A stretch of DNA of 64,000 bases, taken from the NCBI RefSeq assembly GCF_007097385.1, contig NZ_VJZS01000013.1, forward strand, positions 62,001-126,000, read 5' to 3'. Shown piece after piece: positions 16,335 to 25,362 of this stretch; positions within the stretch are counted from its first letter, which is position 1, and every line of letters starts with the position of its first letter. The stretch is from Flavobacterium sp. ZT3R18 (GTDB lineage Bacteria; Bacteroidota; Bacteroidia; Flavobacteriales; Flavobacteriaceae). A program made the translations under genes and the position numbers. A model generated the notes under the pieces. It did not search any database. It saw only the letters and a program-made list of their open reading frames with translations, and was not told the DNA's origin.

Positions 16335-17198
16335 ATGACACAAATAAGCCTATTAGGTTGCGGTTGGTTGGGTTTGCCTTTGGCGAAAGCCTTAATAGTA
16401 AATGGGTTTTCTGTAAAGGGTTCAACTACATCCGAAAGCAAAATTTCTGGATTGAAAGCATTGGGCATTGATCCTTTTTTAATTACCCTGAGCGCAGTCG
16501 AAGGGGCGCTTGACAGCAAAAGGATAACAGGTGCTATTGAAGATTTCTTTAACGGAAGTAAAACATTGGTTATTAATATCCCGCCTCAATTGAGAGGGAA
16601 AAATAGTGATTCTTCAACTGCGAATGCCCCTTCGGCTTCGCTCAGGAAACCATTTGTAGAAAAGATAAAACCCCTGATTCCGTATATAGAAAAATCTACG
16701 ATTGAGAACGTGCTTTTTGTGAGTTCAACGTCGGTTTATGGCGAAGCCAATGGCACGATAACCGAAGAAACACCCGCACAACCCGATACCGAAAGCGGTA
16801 AACAATTATTAGAAACCGAAACACTTTTGCAAAACAATCCAAATTTCAAAACCACGATTCTTCGTTTTGGCGGACTCATTGGCGAAGACCGAAATCCGAT
16901 TCGTTTTTTGGCAGGAAAAGAAAACCTCGATAATCCAGAAGCACCCATCAACTTTATCCATCAGGAAGATTGCATTGGGATAATCTTAAAAATCATAGCT
17001 ACAGATTCTTGGAACGAAATCTACAACGGTGTCAGTCCTTTTCATCCCTCAAGAGAAACTTATTATACACAAAAAGCAACCGAATTAGCCTTACCTTTAC
17101 CTCGATTTGATCACTCCAAACCTTCTAATGGAAAACTGATTTTGAGTGACAAAGTAGAAAACGTTTTGGGTTATGCCTTTATTAAAACCGAATTATAA
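16335..17198 (+). CDS. NAD(P)-dependent epimerase/dehydratase-like (atypical SDR)
   Basis: 287 residues. SLLGCGWLGLPLAKAL (about 5-20) is a Rossmann GxGxxG motif, SSTSVYGEANG (about 135-145) matches the SDR Ser...Tyr strand but without the usual following YxxxK, and FGGLIGEDRNP lies in the substrate region. It resembles the YeeZ/atypical SDR group whose reactions are poorly known. The coding region contains two oppositely oriented REP-like insertions (16486-16506 and 16627-16646) read in frame as LSAVEGA and APSASLRK; they probably lie in surface loops. Confidence 0.8.
   Translation: MTQISLLGCGWLGLPLAKALIVNGFSVKGSTTSESKISGLKALGIDPFLITLSAVEGALDSKRITGAIEDFFNGSKTLVINIPPQLRGKNSDSSTANAPSASLRKPFVEKIKPLIPYIEKSTIENVLFVSSTSVYGEANGTITEETPAQPDTESGKQLLETETLLQNNPNFKTTILRFGGLIGEDRNPIRFLAGKENLDNPEAPINFIHQEDCIGIILKIIATDSWNEIYNGVSPFHPSRETYYTQKATELALPLPRFDHSKPSNGKLILSDKVENVLGYAFIKTEL
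16486..16646. repeat. Pair of inverted REP-like sequences inside the SDR gene
   Basis: CCCTGAGCGCAGTCGAAGGGG at 16486-16506 and, on the opposite strand, CCTGAGCGAAGCCGAAGGGG at 16627-16646. Each is itself palindromic in part, and together they are an inverted pair 120 nt apart. The type CCCTGAGCGnAGTCGAAGGG is a well-known kind of Bacteroidetes REP. Confidence 0.65.
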
Positions 17199-18150
17199 AT
17201 TGAGAACAAAAATAAAAATCATTTTTAAGTCTAGAGTTAATGCCATTGGATTACCCATTTTGGCTTTGTGCTGGGTAAGCTTTTTTTGGGGGACTACTTG
17301 GTTGGCTTCCAAAGAAGGAGTCAAGCACATGCCAGCATTACAACTCGCAGCTATTAGGCAATTTATTGGGGGAGCATTATATCTTAGCTTTTTCTTATTC
17401 AAAAAAACACCTTGGCCAAAAGGCAATCAATGGAAAAGCATCATCATTCTTAGCTTACTTAATTTTGTTTGTAGCAACGGACTCAGCACTTGGGGTGTGA
17501 AATACATCAGCAGTGGATTGGGCGCCATTATTGGAGCGATGGTTCCTGTTTGGATCGTATTTATCAGCATTTTTAAAGGCGAAAGAATTACTAAATTGGC
17601 CGTTTTGGGAATTTTGGTTTGTTTTGGAGGGGTTTGCGTTATCTTTTATGAACACCTACTCGATTTTTTACAACCCGACTTTCAATTTGGTATCCTGCTT
17701 TCGATAGCAGCAACGATTACTTGGGCTTTTGGAACTTTATATACCAAGAAAAAAGCGGCTAGTTTCAACCCGTATTTTAGTTTGGGATTGCAAATGTTTA
17801 TCTCTAGTATTTTCCTTTTTTCCTTTGTAGGCGCTACGGGTGCTAGCATTCCACTTTCAGAAATTCCTGCTAATTCTTGGTGGTCAATTGCCTATTTGGT
17901 ACTCATTGGTTCGGTATTGACCTTTATTGCTTTTATTTATGCCTTGCAAAAACTCCCTACCGAATTGAGTAGTGTCTATGCCTATATCAACCCGATTGTA
18001 GCCGTTGTTTTGGGTTCTTTTATTTTTGGAGAGCCGTTAACCACCGCAATTGTATTTGGCGGAAGCGTAACTTTAATCGGATTGTATTTGATCAATTATG
18101 CGATGCGAAAAAAGAAAAACAGTAATGAACCTATAACGGAGATTAGTTAG
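17173..18150 (+). CDS. DMT-superfamily (EamA) membrane transporter
   Basis: Up to 325 residues with ten predicted transmembrane spans in two EamA halves: WVSFFWGTTWLASKEGV opens the first, FGTLYTKKKAASFNPY joins them, and SVYAYINPIVAVVLGSFIFGEP is the typical end of the second repeat. A likely metabolite exporter; substrate unknown. ATG 17173 overlaps the SDR gene by 26 nt; a TTG at 17200 is an alternative start that would shorten the protein by nine residues. Last gene of the LysR-GNAT-SDR-EamA run. Confidence 0.88.
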   Translation: MPLLKPNYKLRTKIKIIFKSRVNAIGLPILALCWVSFFWGTTWLASKEGVKHMPALQLAAIRQFIGGALYLSFFLFKKTPWPKGNQWKSIIILSLLNFVCSNGLSTWGVKYISSGLGAIIGAMVPVWIVFISIFKGERITKLAVLGILVCFGGVCVIFYEHLLDFLQPDFQFGILLSIAATITWAFGTLYTKKKAASFNPYFSLGLQMFISSIFLFSFVGATGASIPLSEIPANSWWSIAYLVLIGSVLTFIAFIYALQKLPTELSSVYAYINPIVAVVLGSFIFGEPLTTAIVFGGSVTLIGLYLINYAMRKKKNSNEPITEIS

Positions 18151-18325
18151 TTTGCAAGGCTATATTCTAAAATAGACAGCATTAAATTTTAACAATGTAA
18201 GAAATATAAGGCAGTTTAAGCTAGAATGCAAAAAACAATAACTTATGTTTTCTTACATTTCTTATATGGTTAACCTTTTCTTCCCGAAGCTTAAGGAGTC
18301 GTTGTTTATTTTATATCTGCTTAAT

Positions 18326-18367
18326 AAAAAATCCCATTTGCCTAATCTAGACAAATGGGATTTTTAT
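18326..18367 (-). terminator. Terminator of the M13 peptidase gene
   Basis: AATCCCATTTG / CAAATGGGATT hairpin with T run on the minus strand (A run 18325-18331), 20 nt after the M13 stop. The T run on the plus side makes it usable in both directions. Confidence 0.85.
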
Positions 18368-18385
18368 TTTAAGTTCAATAGAATC

Positions 18386-20449
18386 TTACCAGATCTTAAC
18401 TCTTTTCTCTGGAGCGATATACATTCCGTCGCCTTGTTTTATATCGAATGCTTGATAGAAAGCATCAACGTTTTGAATTGGCACATAAGCACGGTACATT
18501 CCAGGAGTATGTGGATCTGTTTTTACTTGGCTTTTTATGGCTTCATCACGCATTTTTGTTCTCCAAACAGTAGCCCAAGAAATAAAGAAACGTTGCTCAG
18601 GAGTATATCCATCTATCAACCCAGGATTTCCGTTTGCTTTTAAATACAATTGCAAACCATCATAAGCAGCATTTATACCTCCTAAATCCCCAATGTTTTC
18701 TCCAAGGGTAAATTTACCATCTACGTGAATTCCAGGAAGCGGTTCTAATGCGCTGTATTGATCTGCAAGTGCAGTTCCTAAAGCCGTAAATTGTTTTAAA
18801 TCTTCGTCTGTCCACCAGTTTACAAGATTCCCATCGGCGTTGTAACGCGCACCAGCATCATCAAATCCATGAGAGATTTCATGACCAATAACAGCTCCAA
18901 TTCCACCATAATTTACGGCTTCGTCTGCTTGATAATTGTAAAATGGGGGTTGCAAAATAGCTGCTGGAAATACGATCTCATTATAAGACGGATTATAATA
19001 AGCATTCACCGTTTGAGGAGACATTCCCCATTCTGTTTTATCTACTGGTTTAGACAGTTTTGCCAAATCTTCTTGATAATTCCAACGATAAAAATTTCTC
19101 ATGTTTTCAAAATAGCTACCGCCTTCATCAGCACTTTTAATTACCAAGGACGAATAGTCTTTCCATTTATCTGGGTAACCTATTTTGACAGTAATTTTTT
19201 TTAATTTTTCAATCGCTTTTATTTTTGTTTCAGGCGACATCCAAGTCAAATTCTCAATACGATGTTGGTACGCTAAAATTACGTTTTGAATCATTTTCTC
19301 GGCTTTTGCTTTAGCTTCGGCTGGAAACATTTTTTCAACATACAACTTCCCTAGAGCCTCGCCTATCGTCCTGTTTACGTTTTGCAAAGCTCTATCTTCT
19401 CTAGGCCTTTGCTTGATAGCCCCCGTTAATGTTTTACCATAAAAATCAAAACTAGCTAATTCTATATCAGTTGATAATTCTCCTACCGATGCATTAAGAA
19501 TCGTCCACTTCATGTATTCTTTCCAGTCTTCGACTTTATTTTCTAAGAAAACGGTTTGCAAAGCCTTCATGTATCTAGGCTGAGTAACGATAATGGTATC
19601 TAATTTTTTTAACCCAAGTTCAGAAAAATAAGCATCCCATTTGATTGCAGGAGTCATTTTTTGCAAATCTGCAACGGTCATCGGATTGTATTGCAAACGA
19701 CTGTCTCTGCTCTCTACTCTATCCAATCTAGGATTAGATAATGCTGTTTCTAACGCTAAAATCTTAGCAGCACTTACCTTAGCTTGTGCTGGATTTTCGC
19801 CAATAAATTGCATCATCCTTGCCACGTGAAGTTCGTATTTCTCCCGTTTTTCTTTGGCATCTTTTTCATTAGAAGAGTAGTAATCTTTATCCGACATACC
19901 CAATCTAGCAATACCTAAACTAACGGAGTTCTTATTGCTGTTTTTTTCGTCAGCTCCAATTTGCAATCCAAAAAAGCCACTAGGTAACAAAGTCTCAAAC
20001 TCTACTAAAAGTTTTTGTAAATCTTGAATGTTTTTGACCTTATCCACTTTTGCCAAATAAGGTTTCAAAGGAGCAATTCCTTGCTTATTTCGGGCAACCG
20101 TATCCGTAATCGATTTAAAAAAATTAACTGCTTTCCCTTGATCTGTATTCGATTTATAAATTGGATTAGTTGCAGCTTCTTTCAGAATAGCCATAGCATC
20201 TTTGTCCGTTTTTTTTATCAACTCGTTAAAGCTACCCCAAGAAGTTCGATCACTTGGAATTTCAGTTTTATCTAGCCACGTTCCATTTACAAAATGGAAA
20301 AAATTATCATTAGGTTTCGTGTTTTTATCCATATACGAAACATTAATCCCTGGTTCTGCTGTTTTTACATCCGTTTGAGCTTGGCTTTCTGAAATCCAAA
20401 TAAATGCAGGAATTGCAAAAATAAGCCGTTTGGTTAATAGATTATTCAT
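18386..20449 (-). CDS. pepO: M13 family zinc metallopeptidase (neprilysin/PepO-like)
   Basis: 687 residues. A weak signal peptide (first about 24 residues, ending SESQAQ) places it in the periplasm. The zinc site is GHEISHGFDDAGARYN (His, His and catalytic Glu, about residue 522) with the third ligand in GENIGDLGG (about 580). NAYYNP and the C-terminal end VKIW are also family-typical. M13 enzymes cut peptides under about 40 residues. Full length, single-gene unit with its own terminator. Confidence 0.95.
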   Translation of the reverse strand: MNNLLTKRLIFAIPAFIWISESQAQTDVKTAEPGINVSYMDKNTKPNDNFFHFVNGTWLDKTEIPSDRTSWGSFNELIKKTDKDAMAILKEAATNPIYKSNTDQGKAVNFFKSITDTVARNKQGIAPLKPYLAKVDKVKNIQDLQKLLVEFETLLPSGFFGLQIGADEKNSNKNSVSLGIARLGMSDKDYYSSNEKDAKEKREKYELHVARMMQFIGENPAQAKVSAAKILALETALSNPRLDRVESRDSRLQYNPMTVADLQKMTPAIKWDAYFSELGLKKLDTIIVTQPRYMKALQTVFLENKVEDWKEYMKWTILNASVGELSTDIELASFDFYGKTLTGAIKQRPREDRALQNVNRTIGEALGKLYVEKMFPAEAKAKAEKMIQNVILAYQHRIENLTWMSPETKIKAIEKLKKITVKIGYPDKWKDYSSLVIKSADEGGSYFENMRNFYRWNYQEDLAKLSKPVDKTEWGMSPQTVNAYYNPSYNEIVFPAAILQPPFYNYQADEAVNYGGIGAVIGHEISHGFDDAGARYNADGNLVNWWTDEDLKQFTALGTALADQYSALEPLPGIHVDGKFTLGENIGDLGGINAAYDGLQLYLKANGNPGLIDGYTPEQRFFISWATVWRTKMRDEAIKSQVKTDPHTPGMYRAYVPIQNVDAFYQAFDIKQGDGMYIAPEKRVKIW

Positions 20450-20559
20450 TTTTATTATTGATTTATAAGTTATTACAAACGTATCAATAATATTTCACAA
20501 ATAAAAGGACTGAAATAATTCCATTTTGTTAAATATTTCAAAAGAGCCATTCCATTTTG

Positions 20560-20567
20560 TATTTTTG
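20560..20567 (+). promoter_or_regulatory. Predicted -7 box of the SCO gene
   Basis: TATTTTTG fits TAnnTTTG and lies 16 nt before ATG 20583. An in-frame start at 20526 would be upstream of this box and is rejected. Confidence 0.5.
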
Positions 20568-20582
20568 CCCCAAATTAAAATT

Positions 20583-21257
20583 ATGTTATCTATTTTAAAA
20601 AAATACCGAGTTTATATTGGTGTCATCCTCATTTTTTCTATTATAACGCTTTACTTATTTTATTCGGCTTTAAAACCCAGTAAAACATTGCCTATTTATA
20701 ATCCAGCCGATGTGAACCCAGAATTGGTGGACAGTACCGTACAATACATTAGCAAATACCACACCATTGCCGATTTCTCTTTTGTGAACCAAAACGGAAA
20801 AACCATTACTCAAAAAGAGTATGAAGGCAAAATATACGTAGCCGACTTTTTCTTTACCACTTGTGGTTCAATTTGTCCCAAAATGACCACTAATTTGGTC
20901 GATGTGCAAAAAGCAATCCAAAACAACCCAAAAGTAATGTTGCTTTCACACACCGTTTTCCCAGAAACCGACAGTGTTCCAGCATTAAAGGCCTATGCGA
21001 AAAAATACGGTGTCATTGACGGAAAGTGGAATCTAGTCACTGGCGATAAAAAAGAAATCTACACCATGGCCAGAAAATCCTATTTGGCCGTAAAATTGGG
21101 AAAACCAGAAGAGTTGTATGACATGGTGCATACCGAAAATTTTGTTTTGGTAGACCAAAAAAGACGCGTTCGTGGTTTTTATGATGGAACCAAAAAAGAA
21201 GACATACAGCGATTGATACAAGATATTAATTGGCTTACTGCCGATGAAAAAAATTAA
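20583..21257 (+). CDS. SCO1/SenC family copper chaperone or thiol-disulfide protein
   Basis: 224 residues from ATG 20583. An N-terminal membrane anchor (YIGVILIFSIITLYLFY) is followed by a thioredoxin-like domain with the copper-binding pair CGSICPKM (about Cys94 and Cys98) and a distal His in DMVHTENF (about 182). SCO proteins insert copper into cytochrome oxidase CuA or keep its Cys reduced in the periplasm. No oxidase genes are close by. Confidence 0.9.
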   Translation: MLSILKKYRVYIGVILIFSIITLYLFYSALKPSKTLPIYNPADVNPELVDSTVQYISKYHTIADFSFVNQNGKTITQKEYEGKIYVADFFFTTCGSICPKMTTNLVDVQKAIQNNPKVMLLSHTVFPETDSVPALKAYAKKYGVIDGKWNLVTGDKKEIYTMARKSYLAVKLGKPEELYDMVHTENFVLVDQKRRVRGFYDGTKKEDIQRLIQDINWLTADEKN

Positions 21258-21280
21258 AATTTACAGTGATGAAAATTTCT

Positions 21281-21288
21281 TAAATTTG
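21281..21288 (+). promoter_or_regulatory. Predicted -7 box upstream of the Uma2 leader
   Basis: TAAATTTG fits TAnnTTTG; a start of transcription near 21295 would place the structured leader at the 5' end of the message, as at metG. Confidence 0.5.
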
Positions 21289-21302
21289 TAAAAACAAAGA
21301 TT

Positions 21303-21393
21303 ATGAAATGAGCATAACCGAAAATTGGTCGCAAAAAACCAATGTTGATATGCAAATTACATATAACCAATAAAAAACAATAAATATCGACAT
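21303..21393 (+). ncRNA. Structured 5' leader with mini-ORF, copy upstream of Uma2 gene
   Basis: Begins ATGAAATGA (Met-Lys-stop). Outer stem GCATA (21312-21316) with TATGC (21349-21353); inner stem ATTGGT (21324-21329) with ACCAAT (21338-21343), perfect with an 8-nt loop. The gene ATG follows 91 nt after the mini-ORF ATG. Closest in primary sequence to the metG copy. Confidence 0.6.
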
Positions 21394-21924
21394 ATGAAAT
21401 CTAAATACGATTTTCCGAGATATACCTATGACGATTATAAAAACTGGAAAGAAGATTGGGAATTAATTGATGGTTATCCGTTACAGTTTTTACCGTCTGC
21501 CTCTCCAAAGCACAGTAAATTGCAAGTAAAACTTTTGACTCAAGCATCCAATTCTATGGATAAAAATAGTGTTGAATGTAATTGCGAATTATTTGTGGAA
21601 TTGGACTGGAAAATTAATGAAGAAACTGTTGTGCGCCCAGATATTATGATAGTTTGTGGTAAAGCTTCAGAAAATTTTTTAGAATTACCTCCCACTTTGA
21701 TTATAGAAATAATTTCCCCTTCGTCTATTAAAAAAGACCGAGTAATCAAATTTGATTTATACAGGGAACAAGGGGTGAAATATTACATTATGGTCGATTC
21801 TTCAAAAGAAACCATTGAAGTATTTGAATTAATTGACAATCTCTATAAACAAGTTAACCTAACTACTTTTCAGATTGATAAAAACAGTGAAGTCACTTTT
21901 GACTTTGATGCAATTTGGAAATAA
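21394..21924 (+). CDS. Uma2 family endonuclease-like protein (DUF820)
   Basis: 176 residues. VRPDIMIVCG (about 78-87) and PTLIIEIISPSS (about 95-106) give the PD-(D/E)xK-type core Asp and ExI, and KYYIMVDSSKETIEVF matches the end of Uma2 domains. Members are abundant in cyanobacteria and Bacteroidetes; a nuclease activity is predicted from the fold, but the biological role is open. Monocistronic and preceded by the structured leader. Confidence 0.85.
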   Translation: MKSKYDFPRYTYDDYKNWKEDWELIDGYPLQFLPSASPKHSKLQVKLLTQASNSMDKNSVECNCELFVELDWKINEETVVRPDIMIVCGKASENFLELPPTLIIEIISPSSIKKDRVIKFDLYREQGVKYYIMVDSSKETIEVFELIDNLYKQVNLTTFQIDKNSEVTFDFDAIWK

Positions 21925-21971
21925 TCACCACTCCAAACACATTTCATCGATAAACAAAAAAACGAGTAAAA

Positions 21972-21985
21972 CTGATAATTATCAG
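21972..21985. promoter_or_regulatory. Palindrome CTGATAATTATCAG in the feo promoter
   Basis: A perfect 14-bp palindrome 21 nt upstream of the feoA -7 box, in the -33 region. TGATAATTATCA is similar to Fur-box half-sites (GATAAT/ATTATC). A metal-responsive repressor site is inferred from this and from the genes it precedes. Confidence 0.5.
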
Positions 21986-22006
21986 CTTTAATTATAATAA
22001 AAAATG

Positions 22007-22014
22007 TATTTTTG
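22007..22014 (+). promoter_or_regulatory. Predicted -7 box of feoAB
   Basis: TATTTTTG fits TAnnTTTG, 27 nt before the feoA start. Confidence 0.55.
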
Positions 22015-22040
22015 CAATCTTAATTGAATCTAAATAAGCT

Positions 22041-22283
22041 TTGCAAACAACGATACATTCTCTCAAAAAAGGCCAAAAAGCCACTATACTGGATTTTGAT
22101 ATCGATGTTATCCCTTTAAAACTACTAGAAATGGGGTGTTTGCCGGGTAATGAAGTCGAATTACTTCAAATTGCTCCTTTTGGAGACCCTTTGTATTTGA
22201 ATATTAATGGTTCCCATCTTGCCATTCGTATCGAAACGGCAAAACAGATTGAAGTAGAACTCATTAAAAACAAAGAAAAATGA
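22041..22283 (+). CDS. feoA: Ferrous iron transport protein A
   Basis: 80 residues, an SH3-like FeoA protein: TIHSLKKGQKATILDFD, LLEMGCLPGNEVELLQIAPFG and GSHLAIRIETAKQIEV are the typical strands. The start is TTG 22041, no ATG being available in frame. FeoA is a cytosolic partner of FeoB. The stop overlaps feoB's ATG by 4 nt (ATGA). Confidence 0.93.
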   Translation: MQTTIHSLKKGQKATILDFDIDVIPLKLLEMGCLPGNEVELLQIAPFGDPLYLNINGSHLAIRIETAKQIEVELIKNKEK

Positions 22284-24379
22284 GTTTAAAAAACATCAAC
22301 GTCGCTCTAATTGGGAATCCAAACGTAGGGAAGACTTCGGTTTTTAATCAACTTACAGGGTTAAACCAGCAAGTTGGGAACTATCCCGGAATTACCGTAG
22401 AGAAAAAGATGGGGTTTTGCAAACTACCTAACAACATCAAAGCCAATATTCTTGATTTGCCCGGTACCTATAGCTTAAACGCCAGTTCTATTGACGAAAG
22501 TGTTGTTATAGAACTTTTACTGAATAAAAATGACCGACTCTATCCAGACGTAGCTCTAGTAGTTACCGATGTAGAGAACCTGAAACGAAATTTACTCCTT
22601 TATACTCAAATAAAAGACCTTGAAGTCCCTACTATTTTAGTCATTAATATGGCCGATAGAATGGAACATAAAGGCATTACTCTTGACATCCCCTATCTTG
22701 AAGAACACTTAAAAACCAAAATCGCACTGATTAGTTCCAGAAAAGGGCACGGAATAGAGGAATTAAAAAACTTGATTGTTAGTTACAAAACCATTTCAAG
22801 CGAACCTTGCTTAAATGCTTCGAGTATTGATGTCGAATATTTCAATAGTCTCCGTCACGCCTTCCCCCATCAGTTGTTATACAAACTGTGGTTGGTCATA
22901 ACGCAAGATGTAAACTTTTTGAATTTGGAACGCAATGAAATCCATGGCTCTTTTGCCAAATCGCATTCGGATTTGAAACGCTTGCAACAAAAAGAAACCA
23001 TCAAACGCTATCAGTTTATTAATGACGTCTTGAAAGAGGGGCTAAAAGTAGATTCTAGTGTTGCCAAAGATTTTCGTAGCAAACTAGACCGCGTGCTTAC
23101 CCACAAAATATGGGGGTATGTTATTTTCTTCCTCATTTTATTTGTGATTTTTCAGTCTATTTTTGAATGGTCCAAAATCCCCATGGATTTTATCGACAGT
23201 AGTTTTGCTACTCTAAGCACCTTGGCTAGTGAACATTTACCTTCGGGTGTGTTGACCAATTTGATTTCGCAAGGAATAATACCCGGAATAGGTGGGATTT
23301 TGATTTTCATTCCACAAATTGCCTTTTTGTTTTTGTTCATTTCTATACTTGAAGAAAGTGGCTATATGAGTCGTGTGGTATTCTTGATGGATAAAATTAT
23401 GCGCCGATTTGGTCTTTCTGGCAAGAGTGTGGTACCCTTAATTTCGGGAACGGCCTGCGCTATTCCGGCCATTATGGCGACTCGAAACATAGAAAACTGG
23501 AAAGAACGTTTAATAACTATACTCGTAACTCCTTTTACCACTTGTTCGGCTCGACTACCTGTTTATGCTATCATTATTGGATTGGTCATTCCAGACACTT
23601 ATGTTTTAGGGATTTTAAACATACAAGGGTTAACCTTAATGCTTTTGTATGTTATTGGTTTCGGAATGGCGATTTTCTCTGCCTATATTTTGAATCTTAT
23701 TTTAAAAGTAAAAGGCAAAACATTCTTTGTGGTTGAAATGCCCAACTATAAATTGCCGATGTTCAAGAATGTGGCCATCAACGTTATCGAAAAAACAAAA
23801 GCCTTCGTTTTTGGCGCCGGAAAAATCATCTTGGCCATATCTGTTATTTTATGGTTTTTGGCTTCATACGGACCCGGTAAACAGTTTAAAAATGCCGAAA
23901 AGATAATACTGGAAAACACCAAAGCAAATCCGCTATCCGCAACTGAGTTTAATAATGCTGTCGCTTCGCAAAAACTGGAAAACTCCTATATTGGGTTAAT
24001 GGGAAAAACCATAGAACCTGTAATTTCTCCTTTGGGTTACGACTGGAAGATTGGCATTGCCATCATCAGTTCGTTTGCAGCAAGAGAAGTATTTGTAGGT
24101 ACTTTGGCAACCATCTATAGTGTGGGCGGAAGCGACAATGAAAACACCATAAAAAACAAAATGGCCGAAGAAGTGAATCCTATAACTGGCCAAAAGATAT
24201 TTAATTTTGCTTCGGGCATCTCATTGCTTTTATTCTATGCCTTTGCCATGCAATGCGCCAGCACCCTCGCGATAACCAAAAAAGAAACCAATTCTTGGAA
24301 ATGGCCTGCCGGTCAACTTGTTTTCATGAGTTCTTTAGCTTACGTAGTCGCTTTGATTGCTTTTCAAATCCTAAAATAG
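22280..24379 (+). CDS. feoB: Ferrous iron transporter FeoB
   Basis: 699 residues. The N-terminal G domain has GNPNVGKT (G1, about 12-19), the G3 DLPGTYSL and NMADR (G4-like). The membrane part holds the two Gate domains with the conserved Cys of GTACAIPAI and FTTCSARLPVY, and ends with several spans. Imports Fe2+ across the inner membrane, driven or gated by nucleotide hydrolysis. Cotranscribed with feoA and a small Cys-rich protein. Confidence 0.97.
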   Translation: MSLKNINVALIGNPNVGKTSVFNQLTGLNQQVGNYPGITVEKKMGFCKLPNNIKANILDLPGTYSLNASSIDESVVIELLLNKNDRLYPDVALVVTDVENLKRNLLLYTQIKDLEVPTILVINMADRMEHKGITLDIPYLEEHLKTKIALISSRKGHGIEELKNLIVSYKTISSEPCLNASSIDVEYFNSLRHAFPHQLLYKLWLVITQDVNFLNLERNEIHGSFAKSHSDLKRLQQKETIKRYQFINDVLKEGLKVDSSVAKDFRSKLDRVLTHKIWGYVIFFLILFVIFQSIFEWSKIPMDFIDSSFATLSTLASEHLPSGVLTNLISQGIIPGIGGILIFIPQIAFLFLFISILEESGYMSRVVFLMDKIMRRFGLSGKSVVPLISGTACAIPAIMATRNIENWKERLITILVTPFTTCSARLPVYAIIIGLVIPDTYVLGILNIQGLTLMLLYVIGFGMAIFSAYILNLILKVKGKTFFVVEMPNYKLPMFKNVAINVIEKTKAFVFGAGKIILAISVILWFLASYGPGKQFKNAEKIILENTKANPLSATEFNNAVASQKLENSYIGLMGKTIEPVISPLGYDWKIGIAIISSFAAREVFVGTLATIYSVGGSDNENTIKNKMAEEVNPITGQKIFNFASGISLLLFYAFAMQCASTLAITKKETNSWKWPAGQLVFMSSLAYVVALIAFQILK

Positions 24380-24385
24380 CGTATT

Positions 24386-24511
24386 ATGATTCAAGAAATA
24401 ATAGCTTTTATTATTCTAATTTTGGCACTTGCGTTTTTGATTCGAAAGTTTTTTTTCAAAAAAAAATCAGATAAAAACTGTGGAAGTGGTGATAATTGCG
24501 GGTGTAGTTAA
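24386..24511 (+). CDS. FeoB-associated small Cys-rich membrane protein, 41 aa
   Basis: ATG 24386, six nt after the feoB stop, encodes one transmembrane helix (EIIAFIILILALAFLI), a basic stretch (RKFFFKKKSDK) and a Cys tail NCGSGDNCGCS. This is the FeoB-associated Cys-rich family layout seen next to feoB in many Bacteroidetes and Firmicutes. The Cys tail would face the cytoplasm and might hand on or sense iron; this role is not proven. Confidence 0.8.
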   Translation: MIQEIIAFIILILALAFLIRKFFFKKKSDKNCGSGDNCGCS

Positions 24512-24821
24512 TTTGTTTTAAAAATTAAAAACGTTTAACAATTCTTGTCAAAACGAGCTTGTTTCATTATTAAGCATCAACTTCTGTTCGCTGTTTTTAA
24601 AAATTTATTTCAGATTATTTTCGAGCAGTAGTTATAAAATAGACTTCTCTCTTTTACACTTTAAGTCTAAAAAAGGCATCCATTACTATGATTCAACCCC
24701 AAAATAGATCTTAATTAATCGAATTTCTAGTACAAAAAACATTCCGTTTCATTTATTTATCTTAAATTTATGTCATTAATTATCAATCTCTTAATGCCTA
24801 AATTTAAAAAAACTGAATATT
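24512..24821. other. 310-nt intergenic region without recognisable feature
   Basis: AT-rich spacer between the feo operon and the DUF4440-like gene. No hairpin with T run, no repeat copy and no ORF of note was seen. A promoter for the next gene is expected in its 3' part but no clean TAnnTTTG box is visible. Confidence 0.5.
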
Positions 24822-25307
24822 ATGAAAAAAATGTTTATTAAAGGAATAGTTGTATCAAGTGCATTGTTATTATTAATTGCCTGCAAAAAAGAAGAACCCA
24901 TAGCAGCTGTTATAGACACTAACCAAATTAAAGAAGAGATTCAAGCCAAGGAAAATGAATTTGCAGATACGTACAATGCCGGAATTGTAAAAAACATAGG
25001 CTATCATGCTGATGATGCCATAACTTATCCACAAAACAGCCAACCAATAGTGGGTAAAGCCGCAATAGTTGAGTTTTTAAAAGCCCATAGGGATACCATT
25101 TCCGTAGGCCACAAAATTTCATTTAAAACCAACGAAGTTTTTACATCAAATGACGGAGCGCAAGTAGTTGAAATTGGTTATTATAAAATAGCTGATTCTA
25201 CTGATGCAATTGTAAATTCCGGAAACTACATGAGCTTATTTGTAAAAAAAGATGGTAAATATGTTTGTCTAAGAGACATGAGCACCTCTGACTTACCCAA
25301 TGAGTAA
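24822..25307 (+). CDS. DUF4440/SnoaL-like (NTF2-fold) lipoprotein
   Basis: 161 residues. A lipobox LLIAC at about residue 21 predicts a lipoprotein. The mature domain (KEEIQAKENEFADTYNAG, ADDAITYPQNSQPIVGKAAI, ... GNYMSLFVKKDGKYVCLRD) is a cone-shaped NTF2-like domain of the DUF4440 type. Such domains often bind small ligands; no catalytic residue can be assigned. Monocistronic, converging on the next gene at a shared terminator. Confidence 0.75.
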   Translation: MKKMFIKGIVVSSALLLLIACKKEEPIAAVIDTNQIKEEIQAKENEFADTYNAGIVKNIGYHADDAITYPQNSQPIVGKAAIVEFLKAHRDTISVGHKISFKTNEVFTSNDGAQVVEIGYYKIADSTDAIVNSGNYMSLFVKKDGKYVCLRDMSTSDLPNE

Positions 25308-25362
25308 AAAACATCGTCTCTTACTACAAAGACAGTCCTATAACTATTTGAGACAGTCCTTT

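Noticed and set aside
18245..18643. Plus-strand ORF opposite the M13 gene end
   Set aside because: It crosses the terminator and the antisense of a conserved peptidase.
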